DNA of 64,000 nucleotides from Nitrospirota bacterium (lineage in GTDB: Bacteria; Nitrospirota; Thermodesulfovibrionia; Thermodesulfovibrionales; Dissulfurispiraceae), in the NCBI GenBank assembly GCA_021791055.1, contig JAJYXI010000006.1:1-64000 (forward strand), given 5' to 3'. Both the position numbers and the translations under genes were made by a program. How positions within the stretch are numbered: position 1 is the stretch's first letter; each line of letters starts with the position of its first letter. Below are positions 18,608 through 26,888 of the stretch, piece by piece. The notes beneath the pieces are model-generated. The model was given only the letters and a program-made list of their open reading frames with translations. It ran no database searches and had not been told where the DNA came from.

Positions 18608-19301
18608 CATTAAATGCCTTCTCGAAGGTTAATTTTATACATTCCTTAAATTTTTCCTGATCGAAATCTGCAATTAATTCCTTAAGCCCAATAATTTCCT
18701 GCTTGGAGTATTGGAGTATCGGAGTGCTGGTTTTAAAAACCGAAGTGATTTTCTCATAATCTATGGAATAGGGTATTGATCCCTGCTGCAGAAATCCGTC
18801 GTTCCATCTCTTCTGCGCCGAGCCTATGAGCTTTCTTCCGTCAAGGCTTATCTCACCATATGATGTGGATTTAAAACAGAGGGGGTTCCGCGTAAGATTC
18901 GTTCCTGATTCCCTTTCCATTTTCATTGCCACATTCAAGCCCATTTGATGCAGTGCTGATTGAAACGCAAGACTCAATTTACGATAGGTTTCTAAAAGAC
19001 CGTCTGAAAAATCTCCTTCATTCTTTGCAGAAAAGCTGTATGTAAGCTCATCTCCATGAAGGATCCCCCTGCCGCCTGTAGGTCTTCTGACAATCGGGAT
19101 ATTGTTATTGATGCAATATTGCGAGTCTATGTCTGCTATCTTCTGGAAAGAACCGAGGCTTACCGAGGGAACTTCCCATCCATATAATCTAAGGGTTGGA
19201 GGCACTTCTCCGTTTCTTACAGAGATTGCAATAGCCTCATCGAGGGCCATGTTGTATGCTGCATCGAACGCCCCTGAATCTATCAATCTCCAAACAGCCA
19301 C
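18456..19301 (-). CDS. Octanoyltransferase LipM / lipoate-protein ligase-family protein
   Basis: This is a biotin/lipoyl-ligase fold protein. RRPTGGRGILHGDELTYSF is the acyl-binding loop. NPLCFKSTSYGEI with Cys142 and RKLIGSAQKR with Lys157 match the LipM octanoyltransferases, which use a Cys as acyl acceptor to move octanoate from ACP to GcvH/E2. LplA cannot be fully excluded without an alignment. It starts at a GTG that directly follows the CooT-like gene's TGA. The last about 20 residues (after NPEW) extend beyond the usual end and overlap the convergent membrane-protein gene. Confidence 0.8.
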   Translation of the reverse strand: MAVWRLIDSGAFDAAYNMALDEAIAISVRNGEVPPTLRLYGWEVPSVSLGSFQKIADIDSQYCINNNIPIVRRPTGGRGILHGDELTYSFSAKNEGDFSDGLLETYRKLSLAFQSALHQMGLNVAMKMERESGTNLTRNPLCFKSTSYGEISLDGRKLIGSAQKRWNDGFLQQGSIPYSIDYEKITSVFKTSTPILQYSKQEIIGLKELIADFDQEKFKECIKLTFEKAFNVTLVCSHPSPHEQELAHLLSSQKYRNPEWTQGTARNSRFCNNSEILRKAL

Positions 19302-19496
19302 TCAATCTTTTGCCTCTTCCAGCACTATCTTATGCCTGAGAAGAGATATTTCCTTAACATAACCCTCAAATGTTTTTTGCTCGCCAAAGAGGTTTCTGAG
19401 ATAAATCTTACTGCCTTCAGGTATCAGGACATCCACATTTTCGAGGTAGAGCTCTTCTTTGCCGTCTTTGTAAATATATGCATTTGCCTCACACAT
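19302..19496 (-). CDS. CooT-like small nickel-binding protein
   Basis: The 64-residue protein begins MCEANAYIYKDGKEELYLENVDVL and contains an EGSKIYLRNLFGEQKTFEG segment. The MCEA start and the NLFGEQK motif match the CooT family (PF10133, RNA-binding/Ni-binding small proteins). In Rhodospirillum, CooT binds nickel for CO dehydrogenase maturation, with Cys2 as ligand. No CODH gene is in the window, so its partner is unknown. It overlaps the DUF3842 gene by 8 bp and abuts the lipM-like gene, forming a compact operon. Confidence 0.75.
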   Translation of the reverse strand: MCEANAYIYKDGKEELYLENVDVLIPEGSKIYLRNLFGEQKTFEGYVKEISLLRHKIVLEEAKD

Positions 19497-19905
19497 ACAA
19501 GTCCTCCTTAATACGTTCTATAAGTTTTTCTATCAGGTGCGGAAGCGGCTCCTTTATGATTCCTATTACTTCCACCCCTTCCTGGTTCAATGGGATCAGA
19601 AATTTTTTTGCAGGCGACGATGCTATTGCCTCGGACATCCTTGGTGTGAGCTCCCCGAGCATCCCGTTTGCCAGAACAATGCTCAACGGGCCTGTGATGA
19701 TATCAACCTTACCTGCGTTCCATATAATAGCATTTCCGCCTGTAGCCCCTTTATTTGCCCGCGCCTTCATCATGTAGCTCGTGGCAGTAGAGTTTGTTCC
19801 AAGGGCTATAATCTCGATGCTGTCCCCGAACTCTTCCCGCAAGCCCTTTATAATAAGACCCCCTATGCCGCCGCCCTGCCCGTCTATAACAGCAATCTTC
19901 TTCAT
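19489..19905 (-). CDS. DUF3842 family protein
   Basis: The 138-residue protein starts KKIAVIDGQGGGIGGLIIKGLRE, a Rossmann-like Gly-rich loop, and contains ALGTNSTATSYMMKARANKGATG and NAGKVDIITGPLSIVLANGMLGE. This matches the DUF3842 family, whose function is unknown. It is often encoded next to CooT-like genes, as here (8-bp overlap). I use the ATG at 19905; a longer frame to 19998 has a hydrophobic extension lying across the divergent promoter. A TATACT box is 7 bases upstream of this ATG, so the mRNA may be leaderless. Confidence 0.8.
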   Translation of the reverse strand: MKKIAVIDGQGGGIGGLIIKGLREEFGDSIEIIALGTNSTATSYMMKARANKGATGGNAIIWNAGKVDIITGPLSIVLANGMLGELTPRMSEAIASSPAKKFLIPLNQEGVEVIGIIKEPLPHLIEKLIERIKEDLYV

Positions 19906-19912
19906 AAAAATA

Positions 19913-19942
19913 AGTATACCCAAAACATAGGTTAAAAGACAA
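19913..19942 (-). promoter_or_regulatory. Promoter of the DUF3842-cooT-lipM operon
   Basis: On the minus strand, TTGTCT (19937-19942) is followed after 18 bp by TATACT (19913-19918). Only 7 bases separate the -10 box from the ATG at 19905, with no Shine-Dalgarno. Transcription would begin at or next to the start codon. Confidence 0.5.
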
Positions 19943-19947
19943 AATGT

Positions 19948-19953
19948 TATAAT
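19948..19953 (+). promoter_or_regulatory. -10 box TATAAT for the DUF401 gene
   Basis: A perfect TATAAT ends 5 bases before the ATG at 19959, with no ribosome site. It is divergent to, and interleaved with, the DUF3842 promoter. Either the transcript is leaderless or translation starts a little downstream. Confidence 0.4.
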
Positions 19954-19958
19954 TTCTG

Positions 19959-21173
19959 ATGCTCGATATACTGAAAATCGCCGTAGTATTCGCAGCAATC
20001 CTCATATTCCTCAGGCTGAAGTGGAACATAGGATATGTCCTGCTCCTTGCCTCAGGGTTGCTGGTAATTCTTTATCTCATGCCAATTCCAACAATATTAT
20101 CAACAATTAAATCCACTGTTACAGACCCTGTTACCATAAAGCTCTTCTTTGCCCTCACATTGATAAAATCTCTGGAACTAATCTTAAGGGAAAGACAGGT
20201 ATTGGCTAAAATGATGGAGGCATCGAGGAACCTCTTGAAAAGAAAAAAAGCGGTTATTATTTCCATGCCCATGCTTATAGGATTACTTCCATCCCTTGGT
20301 GGCGCCTACTTCTCTGCGCCAATGGTTGATGAATCGACAAAGGGTCTTAAAATGTCTCCGGAGGAAAAGGGTTTTATAAACTACTGGTTCAGGCACCCGT
20401 GGGAATATGTATTGCCGTTGTATCCGGGAATACTCCTCGCTTCAGCAATAACCAAAATTGAGCTCAGAAGTTTAATACTGGCAAATTCGACATATGCTGC
20501 GCTCATTTTGATTACAGGCTTCCTATTCAGCATGAGAAATATAAAAGATGCGGAGATGCACAGATATAAAAAATTCACCCATTCACCCATCCACTCATCC
20601 ACTCATTCACCACTTTGGAGCTTTCTGCCTGTTACGCTCATCCTCATAATGGTCATGGTGCTGCATATAGAACTCCATTATGCCCTCGGCTTTACCATAT
20701 TAATGCTTTTCGTGTTTTACAGGTTCAGCCCCAAAGAGGCATTTAGGGCCATCAGACATGGATTTACACCTGATGTTATTGTCATCGTATTCGGCACAAT
20801 GCTGTTTAAATTCACAATGGAAAACTCAGGGGCCGTAGCCCATCTGAGCCAATATTTTACAGAAAAGGGAATACCCCTGCTTCCCGTCCTCTTCATCCTC
20901 CCTTTTATCAGCGGGCTCCTCACGGGCATAACTGTTGGCTTTGTCGGCGGCACGTTCCCTCTTTTACTGAGTCTTGCAGGTGGAGCGCATCTCAATGAGA
21001 TAACCTTTGCCTTTGCATCCGGATTTGTAGGCGTATTGCTCTCTCCTGTCCATCTCTGCTTTGTGCTCACAAGAGAGTATTTCAAGGCAGACATTGCAGG
21101 GATATACAGAAAGACCATCCCGGGATGCGCAATAATAATGGCAGGGGCGCTGGGGGTGTATTTTATTTTATGA
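19959..21173 (+). CDS. DUF401 family integral membrane protein
   Basis: The 404-residue protein has about ten membrane segments. PMLIGLLPSLGGAYFSAPMVDE and GLLTGITVGFVGGTFPLL look like paired re-entrant motifs of the DUF401 family (related to the ion-transporter/GntP superfamily); the transported solute is unknown. The region ALILITGFLFSMRNIKDAEMHRYKK begins a loop in which the DNA carries an octamer repeat (20577-20608), adding a Thr/His/Ser/Pro-rich stretch. Start at ATG 19959 follows a TATAAT by 5 bases. It is divergent from the DUF3842 operon. Confidence 0.8.
   Translation: MLDILKIAVVFAAILIFLRLKWNIGYVLLLASGLLVILYLMPIPTILSTIKSTVTDPVTIKLFFALTLIKSLELILRERQVLAKMMEASRNLLKRKKAVIISMPMLIGLLPSLGGAYFSAPMVDESTKGLKMSPEEKGFINYWFRHPWEYVLPLYPGILLASAITKIELRSLILANSTYAALILITGFLFSMRNIKDAEMHRYKKFTHSPIHSSTHSPLWSFLPVTLILIMVMVLHIELHYALGFTILMLFVFYRFSPKEAFRAIRHGFTPDVIVIVFGTMLFKFTMENSGAVAHLSQYFTEKGIPLLPVLFILPFISGLLTGITVGFVGGTFPLLLSLAGGAHLNEITFAFASGFVGVLLSPVHLCFVLTREYFKADIAGIYRKTIPGCAIIMAGALGVYFIL
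20577..20608. repeat. Octamer repeats (ACYCATYC) inside the DUF401 coding region
   Basis: Four phased 8-base units occur: ACCCATTC ACCCATCC ACTCATCC ACTCATTC. They encode the HSPIHSSTHS part of a loop between membrane helices. A degenerate left arm (units starting ATGAGAAA and ATGCGGAG) may begin at 20532. They belong to the family that is otherwise intergenic at 13877, 23356 and 31488. Confidence 0.65.
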
Positions 21174-21192
21174 AACTGAATAAAGATTATCT

Positions 21193-21224
21193 TTATTGCA
21201 TAAAATAGCTATTTCTTGCAATAA
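21193..21224. repeat. 32-bp near-perfect palindrome downstream of the DUF401 gene
   Basis: TTATTGCA-ta-AAATAG is mirrored by CTATTT-ct-TGCAATAA. It could be an operator for a dimeric regulator or a weak hairpin terminator after the DUF401 gene, 68 bp before the next start. There is no T-run after it, so a regulatory site is slightly favoured. Confidence 0.45.
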
Positions 21225-21291
21225 GGCATGTTGTAGTTCTCATGTCAGAGAATACCGGAAGAAAAGATCAGCGTCAGTTGAGGAGGGATAA

Positions 21292-21654
21292 ATGCTGGAA
21301 CAACTGGTTAACGACAACAAAATGGTGGCTGAGGAGGTGCGCGCGCTCGAAGGCGCCCTTATCGAGGCAGTTGTCAGCCACATGAGGCGCGTAGCGCTGC
21401 ATTTTATCAAGAGAGGCTATGATGTGTATTACCGCTATGGCCTTCATGAGTGCATACACAAGGGAGGGATCGGCTATATTCTTATTAAAGGACTGACCGA
21501 GAAAGAGAGAGATGTGTGCAGGTTTCTGCGCTACATAAATGTGGACGACTATGATGAGTTTTTTAAAAGGATGCCTTTAGAGGAAGTCGTCAGGATCACG
21601 CAGGACAACATCGATGGGATAAAATGGTACAAATGGATAGAACACCTGCTATAG
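21292..21654 (+). CDS. Hypothetical protein, 120 aa
   Basis: I do not recognise this protein. It is a small soluble protein with a Glu-rich N-terminal helix, VVSHMRRVALHFIKRGYDVYYRYGLHECIH in the middle, and an acidic C-terminal half (YINVDDYDEFFKR). No signal peptide or membrane segment is visible. GAGGAGGG lies at good distance before the ATG, which supports it as a real gene. It follows the 21193 palindrome and precedes another small hypothetical gene on the same strand. Confidence 0.65.
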   Translation: MLEQLVNDNKMVAEEVRALEGALIEAVVSHMRRVALHFIKRGYDVYYRYGLHECIHKGGIGYILIKGLTEKERDVCRFLRYINVDDYDEFFKRMPLEEVVRITQDNIDGIKWYKWIEHLL

Positions 21655-21726
21655 CAGATGTCCACGGCAGATGAACGGCCACTGGAAGCTGCAAATTGAA
21701 TAATTCTGGAGACAAGGGGGTTAAAT

Positions 21727-22035
21727 ATGGCATGGTTTGAGGATGCATCTTATGAAGATAGATTAACAGGGTTTGAAAAAAAGGCGACAGAAATAAGGAA
21801 ATTATTATTAGGGACGCTTCTATTAGCAGAAGGCATATGGAAGGATTATTTAGAGCAAAAACCAGCAGGGATTGAAGTCCTTCAGGCCATCAAAGAGGCT
21901 GAAGAAGATTTTGTGAATAGTTCACTTGCAGATAGATTTGAAAAACTTGAAGATATTCTTGACGTGATTTACAAAAGAGCAAACAGCATATTTCTATTGA
22001 TGGAATATATTTCGAAAAATAAACAAGACGAATAA
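21727..22035 (+). CDS. Hypothetical protein, 102 aa
   Basis: I do not recognise this protein. It is a small, largely helical, acidic soluble protein (KKATEIRKLLLGTLLLAEGIWKDYLEQ; AEEDFVNSSLADRFEKLEDILDVIYKRAN). It has no signal peptide, membrane segment or metal motif. An ACAAGGGGG element precedes the ATG. It ends 37 bp before the convergent serS gene. Confidence 0.6.
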   Translation: MAWFEDASYEDRLTGFEKKATEIRKLLLGTLLLAEGIWKDYLEQKPAGIEVLQAIKEAEEDFVNSSLADRFEKLEDILDVIYKRANSIFLLMEYISKNKQDE

Positions 22036-22071
22036 AGAAAACTTGACCCCTCCATAAGGCTTCCTGAGAAG

Positions 22072-23436
<1,365 letters not shown>

Positions 23437-23442
23437 TTGATA

Positions 23443-23448
23443 TATAAT
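23443..23448 (+). promoter_or_regulatory. -10 box TATAAT before the fliK-like gene
   Basis: TATAAT ends 10 bases before the ATG at 23459, in AT-rich DNA right after the octamer array. There is no Shine-Dalgarno between it and the ATG, so the leader would be very short or absent. Confidence 0.4.
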
Positions 23449-23458
23449 AGAATTAGAC

Positions 23459-24877
23459 ATGATTAATTTCAAGATTACAGGTTTTGACAACACATTCCTC
23501 ACCATCGAAAAGCCTGCAGGGAAGGCCATATCACTCAAGTTAGGTGAGATAGTAAAGGCAGAGGTAATGGATATCCTGCCATCTGGCGGTGTGACGCTGA
23601 AGATAAAAGGAGACTTCATCACAGCAAAAACAGAGGTGCCGCTTGAAAAGGGTGCAGTTGCATTTTTTAAGGTGACCGACCTGCCTGTCGAGGGCAAGGA
23701 TTTAAAACTCCAGTTCATGGGCTATACCCCTGAATCGGCAAAAGAGCAGGAAATGCCTTTGCCTTCTTTCAGCCTTAAAGAGAGTCCGATCCCAAAGCTC
23801 ATTCAGGAACTGACAAATAGCCTTGCAGACATCAAAAAGGGCATTGCCTCCGGCGGAGAAAAGGCGGATGCAAATATTGTCAAGCTGCAAAACATTAATT
23901 CCGAAATACTAAAAGCACTGCCTACAGACATCAATTCCCTGCCGAAAGAAATTCGAACACAGCTTCAGAATCTATTGCAGGCAAGCTTAAAAGCAACAGG
24001 TGAAGGCATCCAGACAAGACTTGAGGGCTTTATAAAACAGCTTCCGGAAGGAATAAAAAATCATCCCCTTGTGCAAAATCTTACAAAAGATTTGACGGTC
24101 AGCATAGAAAAACTCTTGCAGACTCCAATGAAAAGCGTTTTGCAGGATACAGGTGTTGCCCTTGAGGCAAAGCTAAAGGCCATTGTTGAGATGTTTCAAC
24201 AGATGGAACATTCGGAAAGCCTGAAGACAGAAGCAGGAAAACAAGAAGAAGTAACAATATTGCCTCAAGGTAAAGATACTGTTACGCATGAATCCAAGCA
24301 GCCGCAGATGCAGCCTGATATATCTTCAATAAAAAAAGATTTGAAGGCAGGACTGCTTCAGCTAAAGCAGCTTGTTGTAGAAGATGGCAAAGAGACCTTA
24401 AAAGGTTTTTCCACTACAGACCTTACACCTACCCAGAGAGAAAGCGCTGTCAGGGTTATTGACGGACTCATCAAAGACATCGAGACCTTTCAGGTTCTTT
24501 CAAAAACAACAGACTCCTTTTATACATTTTTGCCCATTAGCTGGCAGGAGTTGAAGGACGGAGAAGTATCTTTCAAGCGCGGACGGAGCGATGCAAGAGG
24601 AATGTCTTATTCATGCAGGGTTAATCTCGACCTCGAAAAATTCGGAAAACTTTCGGTAATGGTAATGATGTATAACAAAGAATTCCTTGTCTCTTTCAGG
24701 GCAGAAAACTCTGGATTTCAGGCAGTTCTCAACAACAATGCAAAAGAGCTGCAGGATTCATTCATCGCAAGGGGTTTAAATCTCAAGGCAGTGAATGTTT
24801 TGGATAGTAATGACACATCTTTGGAGCAGTTTGAGAGGCTCGAATCCCTTGAAAGGACAATAAGCATCAAGGCATAG
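23459..24877 (+). CDS. FliK-like flagellar hook-length control protein
   Basis: The 472-residue soluble protein has a variable N-terminal and middle part with helical Lys/Gln-rich stretches (about residues 100-330). The C-terminal domain (about 340-465: [54 protein letters not shown]) resembles the Flg_hook fold of FliK/YlqG-type proteins that interact with FlhB. It is followed 2 bp later by an FlhB-like cytoplasmic-domain protein, as in the ylqG-ylqH pair of Bacillus. No other flagellar gene is nearby, so a non-flagellar role is possible. Confidence 0.65.
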   Translation: MINFKITGFDNTFLTIEKPAGKAISLKLGEIVKAEVMDILPSGGVTLKIKGDFITAKTEVPLEKGAVAFFKVTDLPVEGKDLKLQFMGYTPESAKEQEMPLPSFSLKESPIPKLIQELTNSLADIKKGIASGGEKADANIVKLQNINSEILKALPTDINSLPKEIRTQLQNLLQASLKATGEGIQTRLEGFIKQLPEGIKNHPLVQNLTKDLTVSIEKLLQTPMKSVLQDTGVALEAKLKAIVEMFQQMEHSESLKTEAGKQEEVTILPQGKDTVTHESKQPQMQPDISSIKKDLKAGLLQLKQLVVEDGKETLKGFSTTDLTPTQRESAVRVIDGLIKDIETFQVLSKTTDSFYTFLPISWQELKDGEVSFKRGRSDARGMSYSCRVNLDLEKFGKLSVMVMMYNKEFLVSFRAENSGFQAVLNNNAKELQDSFIARGLNLKAVNVLDSNDTSLEQFERLESLERTISIKA

Positions 24878-24879
24878 TT

Positions 24880-25146
24880 ATGGCAGATACCCGTAAAAAG
24901 GCAGCGGCATTAAGGTATGACGCTAAAAAGGATGCTGCGCCGAAAGTCGTAGCAAAAGGGAGCGGCAAGATTGCAGAAAGAATACTGGAGCTTGCAAAAG
25001 CACATAATGTTCCTATAAAGGATGACCCTCAGCTTGTGGAGGTGCTTTCTACGATCGACCTTTATCAGGAGATTCCGCCTGAGCTATACAGGGCGGTTGC
25101 AGAGATACTGGCGTTTGTATACAGGATGACGAAAAAGGTGCAGTAA
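24880..25146 (+). CDS. FlhB cytoplasmic-domain homologue (FhlB/YlqH type)
   Basis: The 88-residue protein reads [28 protein letters not shown] then [39 protein letters not shown]. This is the C-terminal export-switch domain of FlhB/YscU without the membrane part. The autocleavage NPTH motif is not present: GSGKIA stands where cleavage would be followed by the conserved helix. Such stand-alone homologues substitute for the FlhB C-terminal fragment or act with FliK-like partners. It forms a two-gene unit with the preceding fliK-like gene. Confidence 0.8.
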   Translation: MADTRKKAAALRYDAKKDAAPKVVAKGSGKIAERILELAKAHNVPIKDDPQLVEVLSTIDLYQEIPPELYRAVAEILAFVYRMTKKVQ

Positions 25147-25149
25147 TTT

Positions 25150-25279
25150 ACATTAGGATATAGCATTTTCGCTCATTCTCGAAAGGCGTCCTGCCTTTCT
25201 CCGAGGCTGAGCCAGCCCGCTTAGACATCCGTGTCACGCTTGGGCTGCCTAAGTCCGCTCAAATACTATATCCTAATGT
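25150..25279. repeat. 130-bp element with 14-bp terminal inverted repeats and internal hairpins
   Basis: ACATTAGGATATAG (25150-25163) is perfectly inverted as CTATATCCTAATGT (25266-25279). Inside are hairpins GAAAGGC-gtcct-GCCTTTC, GACA-tccg-TGTC and an outer AGCCC/GGGCT stem. There is no open frame. It could be a MITE-like mobile element or a structured RNA/terminator between the flhB-like and nth-like genes. Confidence 0.6.
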
Positions 25280-25293
25280 TTAAAATATAATTT

Positions 25294-25926
25294 ATGAAAT
25301 TATTTATCAAAATTTATAACAAACTCTACTCCTTCTATGGCCCGCAGTACTGGTGGCCGGGAGATACCCCTTTTGAGATTGCTGTAGGAGCAATACTTAC
25401 ACAGAACACCAACTGGTCAAATGTCGAAAAGGCTATTAAGAATCTCAAAGATGCAAAGGTATTATCAGCAAAGGCATTGCATGAATTGCCAATTCAAAAA
25501 CTCGCCTCTCTAATAAGACCTGCCGGATATTTCAATATAAAGGCAAAGAGGCTGAAGTCATTCATAGATTTTTTAATAGAAAACTACAACGGCAGTATGA
25601 AGAAAATAAAAAAAGAGGATATGGAGCCTCTTAGAAAAAAACTTCTTGATATTCATGGTATCGGCCCCGAGACTGCTGACTCCATTCTCCTTTATGCCCT
25701 CGATAAGCCTGTGTTTGTAATTGACGCCTATACGAAAAGAGTTCTTTCAAGGCATATGATTCTGGATTACAATGCATCGTATGACGAATATCAAAACCTT
25801 TTTCATAAAGAGCTGGATGAGGATATTCAACTCTTCAATGAATATCATGCGCTGTTTGTAAGGGTGGGAAAGGACTATTGCAAGCCGAAGCCCTTATGTG
25901 AAAAGTGCCCGCTGAATACTTTCTGA
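25294..25926 (+). CDS. Endonuclease III-family DNA glycosylase
   Basis: This is a base-excision repair enzyme of the HhH-GPD superfamily. The helix-hairpin-helix LLDIHGIGPETADSILLYAL and the catalytic Asp in VFVIDAYTKRV are present. The C-terminal Fe-S loop has only three Cys (CKPKPLCEKC); the fourth ligand usual for Nth/MutY is missing because of a TGA. A Cys codon follows three codons after that stop, in frame. At 210 aa and with the YWWPGDTPFEIAVGAILTQNT start, it matches the nth-like branch often named endonuclease III-related or 3-methyladenine glycosylase III-like. Substrate unknown. Confidence 0.85.
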   Translation: MKLFIKIYNKLYSFYGPQYWWPGDTPFEIAVGAILTQNTNWSNVEKAIKNLKDAKVLSAKALHELPIQKLASLIRPAGYFNIKAKRLKSFIDFLIENYNGSMKKIKKEDMEPLRKKLLDIHGIGPETADSILLYALDKPVFVIDAYTKRVLSRHMILDYNASYDEYQNLFHKELDEDIQLFNEYHALFVRVGKDYCKPKPLCEKCPLNTF

Positions 25927-25985
25927 TTGAACTGCCCCGTAAAAATTGCTACATTTGATTATAAATACTCTGAAAGGAGTCTACT

Positions 25986-26888
25986 ATGCACCGCAGGGAT
26001 TTCATAAAATCAGCAGCAATCACAGTGGCCGGGCTTTCAATGCCCGATGCAATCGGCAATTTTATTACCAACCTTGAGGCCGCCGAAAAAATAGACCTCG
26101 CTGTTGCCCATGGAGCATCACCTTCAAAAATCACAAAGGCTGCCATCGAAGCAATGGGCGGAATGAAAAAATTTGTTTCAAGGGGCGATATAGTTGTTAT
26201 AAAGCCGAATATGGCATGGGACAGAACCCCTGAGCAGGCAGCTAATACAAATCCCGAAGTGGTTGCAGAAGTAGTCAAAATGTGTTATGAGGCAGGCGCA
26301 AAGAAGGTTAAAGTATTTGACAGGACAGTTAACGACCCTCGGAGATGCTATGTGCAGAGCGGGATTGCAGATGCTGCAAGGGCTGCGGGTGCGGAGGTCA
26401 GCTATGTCGATGAGAGAAAGTTCAAGGAGATGAATGTAAAAGGAGAGGCTATGAAGTCATGGCCACTTTACACAGATATATTTGAGACGGACAAGGTAAT
26501 AAATATTCCTGTGGCAAAACACCACAGCCTTGCAAAACTGACAATGTCGATGAAAAACTGGATGGGTGTGATGGGCGGATCGAGGAGGCAGATACACCAG
26601 AGGCTCGATGAAAGTCTCGTTGACCTTTCAATGTTTATTAAGCCTACACTCACAATCCTCGATGCAGTGAGAATTCTTACGGCAAACGGCCCTCAGGGAG
26701 GAAATCTCGCTGATGTTAAAAAACTGGATACGGTTATAGTTGGGGTCGATCAGGTTGCGATTGATTCATTCGGTGCTACTCTTTTCGGCATGAAGGGCAG
26801 TGATCTCGGATATGTGAAGATTGCGGATAAGAGGGGCATCGGCACAATGGATATTTCAAAATTAAAGATTAGAAAAATAAATGTATAA
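25986..26888 (+). CDS. Tat-exported DUF362 domain protein
   Basis: The 300-residue protein starts MHRRDFIKSAAITVAGLS, a twin-arginine signal. The body has DIVVIKPNMAWDRTPEQAANTNPEVV, VKVFDRTVNDPRR, INIPVAKHHSLAKLTMSMKNWMGV and ILDAVRIL, which mark the DUF362 family. No 4Fe-4S motif is in the protein itself. DUF362 proteins are found with ferredoxin-type proteins, and here the next gene (a single base after its stop) is a NapH/NapG-like Fe-S membrane protein. AAAGGAG precedes the ATG. Probably a periplasmic redox partner; function unproven. Confidence 0.85.
   Translation: MHRRDFIKSAAITVAGLSMPDAIGNFITNLEAAEKIDLAVAHGASPSKITKAAIEAMGGMKKFVSRGDIVVIKPNMAWDRTPEQAANTNPEVVAEVVKMCYEAGAKKVKVFDRTVNDPRRCYVQSGIADAARAAGAEVSYVDERKFKEMNVKGEAMKSWPLYTDIFETDKVINIPVAKHHSLAKLTMSMKNWMGVMGGSRRQIHQRLDESLVDLSMFIKPTLTILDAVRILTANGPQGGNLADVKKLDTVIVGVDQVAIDSFGATLFGMKGSDLGYVKIADKRGIGTMDISKLKIRKINV

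Noticed and set aside
25927-25960. Selenocysteine or stop read-through in the nth-like gene
   Set aside because: No SECIS-like hairpin is evident directly after the TGA, and a simple stop mutation explains the lost Cys.
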